The notes under the pieces: model-generated | What the model saw: the letters and a program-made list of their open reading frames with translations, nothing else | Database searches by the model: none | What the model was told of the DNA's origin: nothing | Origin: Hyparrhenia diplandra | Lineage: Eukaryota > Streptophyta > Magnoliopsida > Poales > Poaceae | DNA: 64,000 nt | Direction: 5' to 3' | Assembly (NCBI GenBank): GCA_015847255.1 | Contig: JADLZK010010164.1 | Location: 62,001 to 126,000 of the forward strand | Position numbers and translations under genes: made by a program | Shown: positions 1-11,720 of the stretch, in pieces | Position numbering within the stretch: the first letter of the stretch is position 1 | How the letters are laid out: the number at the start of each line of letters is the position of its first letter

Positions 1-355
1 CACGAAGGACAAATTTTACATTGTCACATAAGATTACAGAGACCCAGGACATTGTCGTAAGAGTTCTAATATCACCTGTTGGAGATGTCCTTGCCGAGCA
101 TCCTAGTTTGCCGAGTGCCGGTAACGGCACCTCTTTGCAGAGTGCCCGTGGTTGTCGAGCGTTGGCCCTCGGCAAAGAGATGATGTTGCTGAGAGCCAGT
201 AGTTGCCGAGCGCCGGGCACTCGGCAAGTGCTCCTTTGCCGAGCATTGGCTGTTGCCGAGCGCGGTACTCGACAAAGAGGGTGTTTGCCGAGTGCCTGAG
301 ATGTCGTCCTTGGCAAACCTTCTAGCACTCAGCAGCGACGTCGATTCCTGTAGTG
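1..355. mobile_element. CACTA transposon, right terminal part
   Basis: The stretch is full of degenerate copies of TTTGCCGAGTGCC and its complement in both orientations, the subterminal repeat type of grass CACTA (En/Spm) transposons where the transposon DNA-binding protein is expected to bind. It ends at 355 in TTCCTGTAGTG, which reads CACTACAGGAA on the other strand, the canonical terminal inverted repeat. The other terminus lies outside the window, so size and TSD cannot be checked. The open frames here are repeat sequence, not genes. Confidence 0.8.
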
Positions 356-1125
356 TAATGCAGAAAACATAAACACAAAATAAGTACAACAATGTTGAAC
401 ATACAAGCACCGAGTCAGCATGTGGTACTGAAACCTTACAACACGTTATCACTATGTCTAACCTGGAACAAGCACACTGTTGATAGTAATTCTGTCGTAT
501 TTTAGATAGTCAAGTTTGTCAACAGAACATCTCTTTTGGAAATAAATAAGGAAATTATAGTTATGAATTATGGAAGTGGCAAGGTAGACACAATGAAGAA
601 TGAAAACCGCGCGACAGTGCTTGAGCGCGGCAGAGGGATGGAAAGGCAGGTGGGCGGCGCTCAGGTGCAGCTGATGATGGGGGGCGCTAGGCGGCCAAGC
701 GCGTTGGAAGCTGCGGTGGCAGGGTAGCGGTGGAGCATGCCATGGTGGTTTCTAACCTTCGCTAGGGGAGAGTTGGTTCCCTGTCTAAACTACGGCAGAA
801 GGATTTCTTAGTAAGAAAGGCAACCACAGTGGGGCACACCTGTAGATAGAGGTGGAAGGCATAGCAGAAATTGGACATCCATGGATTTTAGCAAATGAAC
901 TAAGATTTCAAATTTTGGTGGGGACCATCTCTTTCTAGTTTATTTTTTTTTGAACTAGAGGATATCTATTGGACATCATGGACATCCAACTTCCACCTAT
1001 ACGTACAGCGGTTCGAGTCGGCCTCGTGGTCCAGGAACAGAAGCGTCCAAAGGATCGGATGGCCGCATCTGAGCATTACAGATAATAAATAGTTTGGAAA
1101 GCCTATACGGTCGGACTAAAACACA
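356..1125. other. intergenic, upstream of P450-1
   Basis: I see no convincing gene here. The sequence is AT-rich with a short GC-rich patch at about 605-730 whose small open frame has no recognisable motif. The last few hundred bases are the natural place for the promoter of the P450 gene at 1213. Confidence 0.5.
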
Positions 1126-1134
1126 TATATATAA
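1126..1134 (+). promoter_or_regulatory. probable TATA box of P450-1
   Basis: TATATATAA lies about 80 bases before the chosen ATG at 1213, a normal distance for a plant TATA box with a short 5' leader. The leader between them has no other ATG. Confidence 0.5.
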
Positions 1135-1212
1135 CTACTCAATGTTTGATCTTAGGAAACGCCATTATACATTCCCGGCAAGAAAAACAAGTTACCAAAC
1201 TAAGCCCTGTAC

Positions 1213-2891
1213 ATGGAGTTAAATGCAGTTAGCTATAGCCTCCTATTCGTCACTCTTGTTACAGCGGTGATCCTGCTGTGCTCACTTAAAACATCATCAA
1301 GTTCCCAGAAGCAGCGGCCTCCAGGTCCATGGCGTCTACCCTTAATCGGAAACCTCCTCCACCTCGTCACGTCGGAGCCCCAAGTCGTGCTACGGGACCT
1401 GGCAAGGAAGCACGGCCCAGTCATGTATCTGCGGCTGGGCCAGATTGACGTCGTCGTGATCTCCTCACCCACGGCTGCACAGGAGGTGCTCCGGGGCAAG
1501 GACCTTACCTTCGCATCTAGGCCAAAATTGCTCGCGCCAGAGATCGTCGTCTACGGTTGCACGGGTGTCGGCTTCGCGCCTTATGGCGCGTACTGGCGGA
1601 CAGTGCGCAAACTCTGCATCACCGAACTCCTCAGCGCACACAGGGTGCGGCAGCTCGCCCCTGTCCGCGATGGCGAGACACTTTCCTTGATTAGGAAGAT
1701 CAGCGCCACCAGCCAATGCGGTGAGCCGGTCAATATTAGAAGCCTTGTCTTATCGTGTTCCACCGCGATCGCGGGCAAGGTAACGTTCGGCCGGCTGTGC
1801 GATGTCGGTGAGCTCAGGGAGGTATTTGATTTGATGGCAAAGTATAGCAGTGGGTTCTGTGCAGGGGACCTCTTCCCGTCTCTGTGGTTTGTAGACGTCG
1901 TCACCGGGTTGAGGCGCCGGCTGTGGCGAGCACGCCGGATGCTGGATGCCATATTTGACAGGATCATTGCAGAGTGTGAGGAACAGTGGCAAGGGGAGAC
2001 GACGACGGCGAAGGGAGATGATGATGGCCGCGGGTTTCTGGGTGTCTTGCTTAGGATCAGAGACGAGGGGGACACAGAGACCACCATCAGCACTACAAAT
2101 ATCAAGGCCACTATATTTGTAAGTGTGCTAAAACGTATTTTATGGGTTTGTCGTTCATCGTCTCATGCACGCAAATGGGACAGACATGACGTCGTATTAA
2201 TATATGGGTTGTCTTTCTGTTGTATATAAATCCATCCTTGTTCATTCAGGACATGGTCGGCGGAGGAACGGAGACGACATCGTCTGCCGTGGAGTGGATC
2301 ATGTCGGAGCTGATGAGAAACCCTGAGGCGATGGCCAAGGCACAAGCCGAGGTCCGTGGAGCACTGGACGGCAAGAGCCCTCAAGAACATGAGGAACAGA
2401 TCGGCAAACTCAGCTACACGAAGATGGTGATCAAGGAGGGCATGAGGCTGTACCCATTGTTCCCGCTCCTCCTTCCTCGCATCAGCCGGGAGGCCTGTGA
2501 CATAGGTGGCTTCAAGGTGGCTAAGGGCACCATGGTTCTCGTGAACGCATGGGCACTAGCGAGGAGTCCTGAGCACTGGCAGGATCCGGACGAGTTCAGG
2601 CCAGAGCGATTCGACAACGCGAGCTTTGGCAGTGCGGCTGACTACACGGGCTCGCAGTTTGAGTACCTCCCGTTCGGCAGCGGCAGGAGGATGTGCCCTG
2701 GAAACATCTTTGGCCTCGCCATGCTTGAGCTCCTTGTTGTGCGACTTCTCTACTACTTCGACTGGAGTCTGCCAGATGGGATGAGGCCTGATGAGCTCGA
2801 CATGGACGCGGTGGTTGGCGTGGCCATGAGGAGGAGAAACGAGCTGCGTCTAGTGGCGTCACAGTACAAGGAGCTCCCCGCTGGAATTTGA
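1213..2891 (+). CDS. cytochrome P450, CYP71 clan, CYP99A-like (intact)
   Basis: Membrane-bound haem-thiolate monooxygenase of the endoplasmic reticulum, which takes electrons from NADPH-P450 reductase. Two exons, 1213-2118 and 2250-2891, join in phase 0 across a 131-base GT-AG intron (donor GTAAGT) to give 515 residues, normal for the family. An N-terminal hydrophobic anchor (about residues 8-26) is followed by the proline hinge PPGPW at 36-40. The C-helix WRTVRK is near residue 128, the I-helix GGGTETT at 306-312 starts exon 2, the K-helix ExxR is E365-R368, PERF is at 420-423, and the haem motif FGSGRRMCPG is at 444-453 with the ligand Cys451. All hallmark motifs are present. Overall wording resembles CYP99A proteins of rice and sorghum; in rice these act on diterpenes for momilactones (known). 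The substrate here is unknown. A damaged paralogue lies at 57748-59528 and a relic at 44437-45023. Confidence 0.9.
2119..2249 (+). other. intron of P450-1
   Basis: The donor GTAAGT follows ...ACTATATTT and the acceptor TTCATTCAG precedes GACATGGTC. The position, immediately before the I-helix, is the conserved single phase-0 intron of A-type plant P450s. Confidence 0.9.
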
Positions 2892-3479
2892 GCTCCGGCT
2901 GAACTGCGCTTCGATATATAAATATATACATTTGTGCTTGTACACGGATAGTTAATATTTGCGTCTCGTGCAGTGACCGTCTCGCCCGCATCAAAACTAT
3001 GTATACTCACTTGTTTATCGTTTTAATTATTAGTTTACTCATCTCGTTTGTTACGACAAGTTTGGCATGCTTCATTAAGGTTTGTGTGTGTGTGTGATAA
3101 TTACGACAAGTTTAGCATGCTTCATAAACGTTTGTTTCTCTCTACTCACCATATGAACATAGAGCTCGCACAAGCATTGATTTGTAGCACTTCTTATACC
3201 GTAGTGCCTCAAGGAACCCGCAGAGATGGGCCTCGAGCGGTTGGATTGTAAGTGGTGATTAAAAAAGACACGAAATTTGTCCTAACCAAACTCGATATAG
3301 ATACAGAAGACAATATAGGATGTTTATCGCTGGTAGTTTCTCACAGGTAGTACTCAGTTTTCCATGGAAAAGTAGTAAGGATGGTTTCGTCGAAGTAATC
3401 ATAGCCGTATGTCCTAGATTCTTTACGATGTGTGTCCAAACGCATGTGTATCCAATGCATGGGACTGGTCCATACATAT
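2892..3479. other. 3' flank of P450-1, no gene seen
   Basis: AT-rich DNA that presumably includes the 3' UTR of the P450. It holds a short tandem repeat at 3047-3132. No coding feature is supported. Confidence 0.5.
3047..3132. repeat. short tandem duplication with TG run
   Basis: The phrase TTACGACAAGTTTGGCATGC followed by TTCAT occurs twice about 50 bases apart with few changes (TTTGG/TTTAG), separated by a GT dinucleotide run near 3080-3097. It is probably a replication-slippage duplication. Confidence 0.7.
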
Positions 3480-4540
3480 ACCTGGGATTGGATTAGGCCA
3501 AATCCAAATCCAATTGGATTTTGGCACGTGGATTTCATTGGATTTGGATTTAATTGGATATGGACATCCATCTACGTTACATCCCATATGATTGGATTAT
3601 GTTGGCCAAAATCGAACACGATAATCCAAGTGTGTTGGACTTTGCATGGCCCGCTGGAAACTTGCCGCCCAATGACGATGCGGGACCAATCTGATGTCCC
3701 GGCACTCGAAGACCTGCTCAAGCAGCTCCGGTTCCACTGCCTCGACCGCCTGCATGAGTTCGAGCTCTACTACAAGCCCTATGTCGCAGTCCTAGGCGAC
3801 GCCTGCCACCCACCGCCAATGGCGTCGCTGCTCTGGTTCTCGCGCACCCTCCACGTCGTCACCCTCTGCTCCACCGCCAGCTCCTCCTACTCTGACCTTT
3901 ACAGGCTCGCAACCTGAGCCTCCACATGTACGTGCCGTCCGCCAGAGCTTGGGATGACGATGACAGTGCTGACGAGAAACAGAAGCTCCCGGTCCGGGTC
4001 TTCTTCCACGGCGGCGGCTTCATCGTTAGCAGCTTCGCCTCACCGGAGTTCCACACCGTGTGTCTCCGCCTCGCCGCCGAGCTCCCCGCCATCGTGCCCT
4101 TCGCCGACTACCGCCTTGTGCCGGAACATTGTGTCCCCATGGTGGTTGACGACACGGATGCCGTCCCCTCCTGGCTCCGGGAACAGCAGCCCACGGGCGC
4201 AGCGCGCGGGCACCGACCAGTGGCTCGCTGACGCGACGGACTTCGGCCACGTGTTCGTGTCGGGTGACTCGGCGGGCGCTAACATCGCGCACCATGTCGT
4301 CGCTTGTACCGTTGCGTCGGGATCACGCAGCGACAGGCGTGGGAGAGACCACCATGCGGCGTCATGGCTGCTGCTAGCCCCTCTACTTGAAATGGATTAT
4401 TTGGATGGACATGGACGTAATTGTGTTGGATTGGATGTCAGGGACTAATTATTAGGATTGGACTAGATGGAAGAGTAATTTTAGTTGGACTTCAGTTGGA
4501 TATAGTTGATTGGATTTTGGATCTTAATCCTTCCCCAGGT
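3480..4540. mobile_element. small inverted-repeat transposon carrying a gene fragment
   Basis: The ends ACCTGGG (3480) and CCCAGGT (4540) are inverted copies. Similarity continues inward for about 40 bases (GGATTAGGCCAAATCCAAAT at the left; the right end read backwards gives GGATTAAGATCCAAAATCC). Both subterminal zones are rich in GGATTGGATT motifs. Between them lies a GC-rich carboxylesterase fragment unlike the AT-rich arms. This fits a non-autonomous DNA transposon that has captured host exon sequence. The flanks show no clean TSD (ATACATAT against CTATCTAT), so the superfamily is undecided. Confidence 0.55.
3908..4400 (+). pseudogene. carboxylesterase (CXE/GID1-like alpha/beta hydrolase) fragment
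   Basis: One frame gives LSLHMYVPS, then HGGGF (the oxyanion-hole motif of the alpha/beta-hydrolase-3 family) near 4008-4022, and later ADYRLVPEH. Around 4190-4200 the reading moves to another frame, which continues with GDSAGANIAHH, the nucleophile elbow containing the catalytic serine, at about 4262-4295. Homology fades near 4400, before the catalytic Asp and His. The N-terminal portion is not recognisable upstream of 3908; TTTACAG just before it could be an old splice acceptor. Plant CXE enzymes hydrolyse small esters and relatives include the gibberellin receptor GID1 (known), but this copy is frameshifted and lacks both ends. It lies wholly inside the inverted-repeat element 3480-4540, which suggests transposon capture rather than decay in place. 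Confidence 0.75.
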
Positions 4541-4838
4541 CTATCTATACATAAATTTAAAAGGGATGTTGAATACAAAAACTGAAATGGATTAGGTAAT
4601 CTCTCAACTTACCAATTGATGTCATAAAGGTCTCTATACTTTCAAAATGCACATCCAACTGTAGGTACTAAGATCCCGACTACGTCCTGCTGCGGTGAAC
4701 CTGTACCACCCAAAATTTCGATTTTCAGTTGTAACCCTAATTTCTCACCCCCTCCACGCACCCCACAAGACCCAATGTACAACTCCCCTAGCCTCTTGAC
4801 ACTACCTCAGGGAGGATTTGTAAGGGCGGTTGACCCAG
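4541..4838. other. spacer and left half of a foldback element
   Basis: No gene is seen. The end of the stretch (TTTGTAAGGGCGG at about 4816) is the left side of a hairpin-like element whose other half resumes at 7143 after the solo LTR. 4834-4838 is the TSD CCCAG. Confidence 0.6.
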
Positions 4839-7137
4839 TGTAATACCCCAAGAATGCATGCATTAACATGAATTTTATTAAGACTCTTATCTAATAATGG
4901 CTGACTTCTTAATCCGTTCCTTAGATGGATAAAGGGAGAACATTGATGTGATGGGCTTGTCAAAGGTTTTGATGACTCATGTGCTTTGATCAGAGATTGG
5001 ATTACGGATCATGAAGCTTTGCATGTTGGAGTGTTTAATGTGAAATAAAAAATAGTAATTACTCTCACGCAAATCCACTTCCTTGTTGGCTTAGAAGAGA
5101 GTGCTCATGGCTATCCTAAATTAGCCTCCCATTTGCGTGGACACCCTTCTTTTGCTCTTATCTTTCAACCGTGATTTTTTTTTTACCCAACCGGTTCTTT
5201 TTCTCTTCCTCCTCCCACCGTGACTAACCACCCCAACAGCCGCCACCCTCACTCTTGCACGGGAAAACAGAGAGGAGAGGGAGAAGGAGGAAGGGAAGGG
5301 CTAGGGGTTTGCCGCCGCCGCCGATGTGCCGTTCTTCTCCATTTTTTTCCATGGGAGCAACGATCCATTGCAACGATGTGGATAGCCGGTGTCTCGTCAT
5401 CGTACTTGTTGGGTTAAACCTAGGTAAGATTTCAGATCATAATCCCCTTCTTTGGTTCATGTTTTGTGGATCAAATCATCCAATTGGAACGGGTTTGGAT
5501 GGATTAATTCTCGAAACTCCCTAAACTTGATCTCGTCCACGACCTGAAATCCCGTCAGATTGTGTAGTTTCTGTTCGTTGCCATTTTAGGGAATCTTAGT
5601 GGCCTCAATAAATTTTGACGAAGTGGAAACATTTGTAGAGGACTTCAATACCTTTCGTTTGACACCAATATCACCCTCACAGCCTCTGTATTTTTGGAGT
5701 TACAGCCATTCTTAGACGGCTGTTTAGCAGTGACGAAATTCTGGACAGATTCTAGATTTACCCAGTTTTGGCCCCCGTAACAGAGGAATTTGAACTTGTT
5801 ATCTGAATACGAATTGTAGAGGTTTTCTTAAGCTTTCCAGATTGGTAGAGAACATAATTTTCCACTATATATATCTCCAGTTTTGAATTTTACAAGATTG
5901 CTATCCTGTTTTGACTGACAGAAAGTTCAGTGTAGATGCAAAGATGTTTATGCTATTTTCTAGACTTCTTATGTAAAATTTCATAATACGAAAGTGGTAG
6001 ATAAATGAGTTTTCTATGATCTGGTAGATTTTGGGAATTTATTATGGTATGGTTATTTGTATATGAAAAATGATAAAGAACAGTGCTGCTATCATGAACC
6101 GTAGCGAAGCGGTAGATAAACAACATGTTTGAGGCCTATTGTGCGTTAATCATTGTTGTACTTGTTTGTATGATGGCATTAGTACTGAGAATTGCTTGTA
6201 ATCAGGTGGTTGTTGCCTTCAAAGAGTGTCTAGCTCATTCGCTTGATCATCGGTAAAGGCAAGTAAACGTGGCGCCGTGGTCCACATGCTTTAACTTTGT
6301 TGTTTGAGTTGCCTCCACAAAAATTTAGTTTCTCACACTAGCCAGTTAATCTAAAATTGAATTGTTGATTTACTTTGAAGTATGATATTTTTCATAGCTT
6401 GTGGTTTACTTTCTAAGTTATGAATTGTGAGGAGTATATGAAGTATGGGAAGTGCATACATTGCAACATTTGCATTTGCACTCTTTCCGTTGGAATGCAT
6501 TGGAAGAAACCGTAGCCAAATTGGTGCGGTAAGTACCGGTACAGCAACGCACATTGATGAGCATTGTGGTTGCAGCCCTCATTCCCTCTTGTTGGGTTGT
6601 GTGGGTAGAAGTGAAGTTATGCATTGCATTGTATCATTTGCATTGCACTTGTATGTATGTTTATATTTCTTTGAAGCAGCTTGCATTACACTTGGAAGTA
6701 TTTTTGATATTTATATAAAGCATTGGTTGTTTCTATTAATATGCAATTTAAATCTAATGCTTAATCAAACTGTGATTTAAATAACATGGTTGAAGTAGTT
6801 TGCTTGCTGAGGTTTTCCATAAACCTCATACGCTTGTTCCCCCATCTCAGGTACTTGAGCTTCGAGCATGCTTGGTGGGAAGGGAGTAGCATGCACATAT
6901 GTTGTACACTTTGAACAATCACTTTTCTATAATATTATAGTCCGCTGTACAATTAGTTTGTATCTGGTAGTAAATAGCTAAGGTTTGTTGGTTAGGTTTG
7001 AGGATCCTTCGTATGTAATCGTAGAAGACTTATTTTTATGCTCAATCTAGATGTCGAGATTTTGCTTCCGCGTACTCTGTAGTTATGTAGTGTGGTAATC
7101 CTCCAGAGGATTGTTGTTTTTCTTCTGGGGTGTTACA
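4839..7137. mobile_element. solo LTR, 2.3 kb (TSD CCCAG)
   Basis: It begins TGTAATACCCC and ends GGGGTGTTACA, so it has the TG...CA ends and short inverted termini of an LTR. The five bases CCCAG occur directly before (4834-4838) and after (7138-7142), a perfect 5-bp TSD. No second LTR, gag or pol is present, so this is best read as a solo LTR left by LTR-LTR recombination. GC-rich leader-like sequence sits near 5215-5420. The superfamily is not assignable from the LTR alone. Open frames inside it (5220-5524, 6445-6780) show no known domain. Confidence 0.88.
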
Positions 7138-7142
7138 CCCAG

Positions 7143-8305
7143 CCGCCCTTACAAGGGTACGCTTACAAATGAGGCCACTATAATGGCGGCTGGCCAAACC
7201 GCCCTTACAATGGCCATTTGTAAATGCGACTGGATTTGTATTCAGATTTTTTTAAAACAATTCAAAAATAAGTAGAAAAAAATAATCCGATTAGGACCCC
7301 ACCGGCTAGCCAACTACCCCTACTAGACACAATCTTTTTGTTCTCAGTTTTTGCAAAACTTGCAGCTGCCAGACATCAAACCAGGGACCTCACCCTCGCC
7401 CGAAGCCTTCTTGTCCACTCCACTACACACTCACATGTGTATGTAGCTCATTTCGGATCCCCACATATTATACAAATCCGAGTGAAAATTATGCATTTGG
7501 GCCCTAAACGAATTTAAATCAAAAAGTTATCAACTACAAAACTTTTCAAGATCTCCAATTATTATTTAGGGGTTTCTCCATCGGAGGTCATTTACGAAAC
7601 TTAAATTTAAAATTTGAGAGACTTGAACGTAGTTTTATACTCAAGGCAACTATTGGGCCCGGCACGGGGCTCGGTGGGCCTCCATCTTTTTCGTGGACGG
7701 GCTTTTAACCTTACCCGCCACAGAAAATCGATTATCCATGGCGGCACGCGTTACGATGCCCACCACGGAAAATAGATATTAACCGTGGCGGGCGTTTTTA
7801 AGCCGCCGCCACGGTAAATTGTTTTATTGTGATGGGCACTTTTGCCCGCCACGGTTAATCGGGCCATTACAGTGGCGGGCACATTCAACGCCCATCACGA
7901 AAAAAGATTGGGCAGTGTCTCGTAAAATCAATTCGATAGTAGTGTGACAAGATGATTTCAAATAAAAAAGTGGTAAACTATAAAGATTCATAATGTTTTG
8001 GGATATACAACTCTTATTTAGGATGATTTTATATCCAAGGTCATTTGAAAAATTTAAATTTATTTTTTTAATCCTCGCATTTTTAGGCATCAAATAAATT
8101 CAAATGAAAAAGTTATCAACAACAAAGATTCATAACTTTTCAAGATCTATAGTTTTTATATAGGTCATTTTTCCATCGGAGATTATTTTAAAAGAATAAT
8201 TTTTAATATCTCATTTTTAATATATGTCTATTTGTAGGGGATCAATATAGAGCCACCCTTACATCTAAGAGTGGCTCTATATTGAGCCCCTACAAATAGC
8301 CGATC
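7143..8305. mobile_element. foldback/CACTA-like repeat region
   Basis: Contains CCGCCCTTACAAGGG and CCGCCCTTACAATGG near 7143-7215, then body sequence with repeated AAAAGTTATCAACTACAAA and CAAGATCT motifs. At 7680-7890 there are several inverted copies of CCGTGGCGGGC, and a perfect palindromic pair around 8238-8300 (GATCAATATAGAGCCACCC against GGCTCTATATTGAG). The same body family reappears near 39.9-40.6 kb and 56.0-57.1 kb. These are subterminal and body repeats of non-autonomous DNA elements; individual boundaries could not be fixed. No gene is seen. Confidence 0.55.
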
Positions 8306-11300
8306 CACTATTGCAAAATAAGACTACGGAAACGGGACCTTCGCCAGGTGTAATGCGGGCCTAAGCCGAGTGCAAGATATCGGGCACTTTCGGCTTAGAG
8401 CCGCTAAGCCGAAAGTGCCTAGGGGAGGGACGAGAAGGCCAAAATAAACACTCGACTTAGGGTTGATAAGCCGAGTGCTAAACACCATGACACACGGCTT
8501 AGGCAAAACACACGACTTAGGAGCGAGATAAGCCGAGTGTCAAACGCCGACACTCGCCAATGCAACTTTCAACCGCGGCGCCTCCCCACACCGTCAGCCC
8601 ATCCGTTACTTCTAAGCCGAGTGTCTAGATCCGTCACTTTCGGCTAAGAGTGCGACACACACGGTCTATTTTTTATTTTGCCGAGTACGAAAAAAACACT
8701 CGGCTTAGAGCCTCTAAGCCGAAAGTGCCATTGGGGGCACTCGGCTAAGATTTTTTTTTTCAAATGCCTTCGAACTTTTTCTCCTCAACACATAACACAT
8801 TTCCTACCCCTAACAAAGTTTGGTGCATTTTTCAATTTATTTACTATATATAACTAATTAATTGCATTTCAAACAATATTTTTTATCGAAAGTGAGATTT
8901 GAACTATAGGTCATTCAAATATTTCGAAAACTTAAGTGTAAAATTGATATTCATGTTAGTCAACCTAATTTAAGGCCCCAGAGATGATATGATTACGGTT
9001 TTCAATGATCTCGTTTTCAGAAATACGACACTAAGCGTGTGGCTGAACGGTTTATAAATTGTATAAAAAGAAAACGATGTTGAAAATCACAAAATTCGAC
9101 GAGTTGTCTTCATATCAGTTGTGGTAGCTGTGGAAAAAATTGAGAAGATTTAGAGCAAGTTGTGACGAACATCGCTTGAAAGTTGGAACATCTCCTTAGA
9201 TGTTTCAAAGTTAGTGAGAGTGATCTCCCGTGTGTTCGATATATAGTGATGGTCAAATTGTGATTTGACTTTGAAACTTTTTCTATGGCCACCATCGAAT
9301 ATAGTAACAAGTTAAAATTTAGGGATTTTTTGGATCCGTTTGATAATTTTTATTTTTTTATTGTGTTTATATAAATTGAATGTTGACCTAAAACCACATC
9401 AAATAATGGTTCATTTTCCAAGAAATTATAAATTTTCATTGTTTAGTTATTTCGAAATGGTATTTTAAATGTTTAATGAAAAATAATTAGGAAAAAAAGG
9501 ATTAGGTAAAAGGTAAATCAAAAATAAAGAATTTTTTTATTCTAAGCCGAAGTGCCTTAGCTTCTAGCACTCGGCTTAGAAGGTGAGAACTTTTTTATAT
9601 ATTTTTTCCTACTCTAAGCCGAGTGCTGTAGGATGTGACACTCGGCTTAGAGTTGACACCATTTCTTGGCGCTTTGTTTTTCTATTTTGGCACCGGCGCG
9701 TTTCTAAGCCGAAAGTGCCTGGGCGAGGTGGCACTTTCGGCTTAGAAATGTTTTTTGCCCTTGGCGCCTTCTTTTTCGATTTTGGCGCCGGCATGTTTGT
9801 AAGGTGGCAGATTTTTTTATTTTCTTTTTCTATTCTAAGCCGAGTGCCTGGGGAGGTGGCACTTTCGGTTTAGACATGGTTTTTTCTGCTACTCTAAGCC
9901 GAAAGTGCACGGATCCGGGCACTCGGCTTAGATTTTTTACCGAAAAACTCCCTTATCCCTCTCCCTCACTCTCACTCTCACTCTACTCTCACTCGCTCAC
10001 AGCGCGCCAAGACGCCCGCGCAGCCTCGGCCCGACCCGGCGCGCCCGCCACGCCGCGCGCTGCCCCACCCCGGCGTCGTGCCGTGTTGTCGACACTACAA
10101 GTTACTTCGTTGTCATTCGTTGTCGATTGATTTTTTCATACCTTAGCTTTGCTTTATAACATGTGGGGAAATATTGTAGGCCCGGCTAGCGAAAAAGAGA
10201 AGAGGCTGTGGGAGGAGTCTGATGCGAGGAATGCAGCAATGTGGGAGTACATGCAAATCAAATGCTATTCAGAGTCTCATCGCAAACCAAGGCTATTACG
10301 TGCCGCCACCACGGATATTTGGGCCTCCGCCACCAATGGAGCTGCTTTGCCGATCGAAGCGACCGTGAGTTTCTACAACTTGAACTCCTAACATGCCTGT
10401 GAATATATATGGATGTAAATCCAAATGAAATGTTGGTTTTGATGCACCACGGTGTGTGCATATGGGTATGTGTTGTTGGCCATCGAGCCGTTGTTTTGTT
10501 GTAGGTTTGATAGACCTCCCTATGCAAGAGAGATGCTGCCGAAATTTCTAAAATTTACCACACTCGGTCGCTTTTTTTACAAGTTTTTATAACTATTCTT
10601 AAATCATGTCTCACATAGTATACTTTTCTTTGTGTAGCACCGGTCGGCGGCGTCAAATGACCCACATCGAAGTGCGTCAATTGGCGCCCCGAGATTCTCC
10701 GCTCGGCAGTTCCACCTTATGTTCGACTTGTGCCCCGGACACTCTTTGGAGTGCCTCCGGTCTGCGCCCGTAGTGGACTTATGATCGTTTTGTGCCCCGC
10801 ACACTACCGGACTTTTTATGTGTGTTGGCTACATTGGTCGACTTGTTTGTTTTGTGTTGGACTATGTGAATTGTGATGTAGATTTAGGTTATGGATGGTT
10901 ATGATGACATATGCTATATTATTGTGATATCTATTAATATATATATAGATATTTATGATAAATGTGGACTGTGGATATTTATTTATATATATATATGTGG
11001 TTATAAATTGCTATATATGCGCTCTGGAATTTTTTTAAAAAAATCTTTGCCGACTGTAATGACCGTAACACTCTCGGCATAGGATGCACTCTATGCCGAA
11101 AGTGAAAAGGTCATTGCACTCGGCTTAGATGGTTTTCAAAAAAATACAGGAAATTCTAAGCCAAGTGCCTTGCATGTGCACACGGATTAGAATGGGGCTT
11201 TGCCGAGTGCACATGCAAGGCACTCGGCAAAGAGCCAAGTACGTGGCCATTCTACGCCGAGTGCCCATGCAAGGCACTTGGCTAAGAAATTGTAGGGAAA

Positions 11301-11460
11301 AAAAATCAAATATTCTTTGGCGTCTGTAACATTCGGCATAGATAAAAAAATTCTAAGCCGAAAGTGCCTAGTCCTAGCACTTGGCCTAGACCTCCGTCAA
11401 AAAGTCCCAACGTTATCTCCTTTTGTAAGCCCGGTGCGCCGTGCACACTCGCCTTTAGAT
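8306..11460. mobile_element. CACTA-type element with TAAGCCGAGTGC repeats
   Basis: It starts CACTATTGCAAAATAAG. From 8360-8760, 9540-9940 and 11040-11460 it carries many copies, in both orientations, of TAAGCCGAGTGC and the variant TAAGCCGAAAGTGCC. Two arrays of such repeats around a central transcribed region is the standard CACTA layout. The centre holds remnants of a transposon gene (9950-10800). I could not find a right terminal TAGTG; repeats stop at a TA/TG microsatellite near 11457, so the right end is probably lost. Confidence 0.7.
9950..10790 (+). pseudogene. remnant of CACTA accessory (TNPA-like) gene
   Basis: After a CT-rich leader (9955-10000) and a GC-rich stretch, a frame starting at 10149 reads MWGNIVGPASEKEKRLWEES and then an Ala/Met-rich charged helix. 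At about 10260 the sense moves to another frame reading QSLIANQGYYVPPP followed by FGPPPPM. A charged coiled-coil followed by a proline-rich tail is typical of the C-terminal part of the small CACTA protein that binds subterminal repeats (known for En/Spm TNPA). Possible further exons follow acceptor-like TTGTTGTAG (about 10505) and TTTGTGTAG (about 10638). Position in the middle of the CACTA repeats supports this origin. It is frameshifted and lacks the transposase gene, so the element would be non-autonomous. Assignment rests on composition, not on a diagnostic domain. Confidence 0.45.
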
Positions 11461-11476
11461 TATATATATATATATA

Positions 11477-11520
<44 letters not shown>
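11457..11520. repeat. compound (TA)n(TG)n microsatellite
   Basis: About 21 bases of TA repeats run directly into about 42 bases of TG repeats. Confidence 0.97.
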
Positions 11521-11522
<2 letters not shown>

Positions 11523-11720
11523 CGCGGCTATACTACACCTCAGGTGTAGAATACATTCTACACCCTAGATATAGGGTGCACTTTCTATACACCGGGTGTA
11601 GTTACACCCATATTCAAATAATCACATTGTGTATATCTTCACACGTGTTTATCCCGGCACGTTTGAGTATATTTAGATACTCATATTAAGATACTCTGGA
11701 TCTTACTACACAAAAAAAAT
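11521..11720. other. palindrome-rich AT DNA, possible MITE
   Basis: Several nested palindromes of the type CTACACC...GGTGTAG occur at 11531-11610 and again near 11918-11942, which could be the terminal repeats of a small MITE spanning about 11525-11960. No TSD was identified. No gene. Confidence 0.35.

Noticed and set aside
21..452. Open frames on both strands at the window start
   Set aside because: They consist of translated TTGCCGAGTGCC repeats of a CACTA end; no protein constraint.
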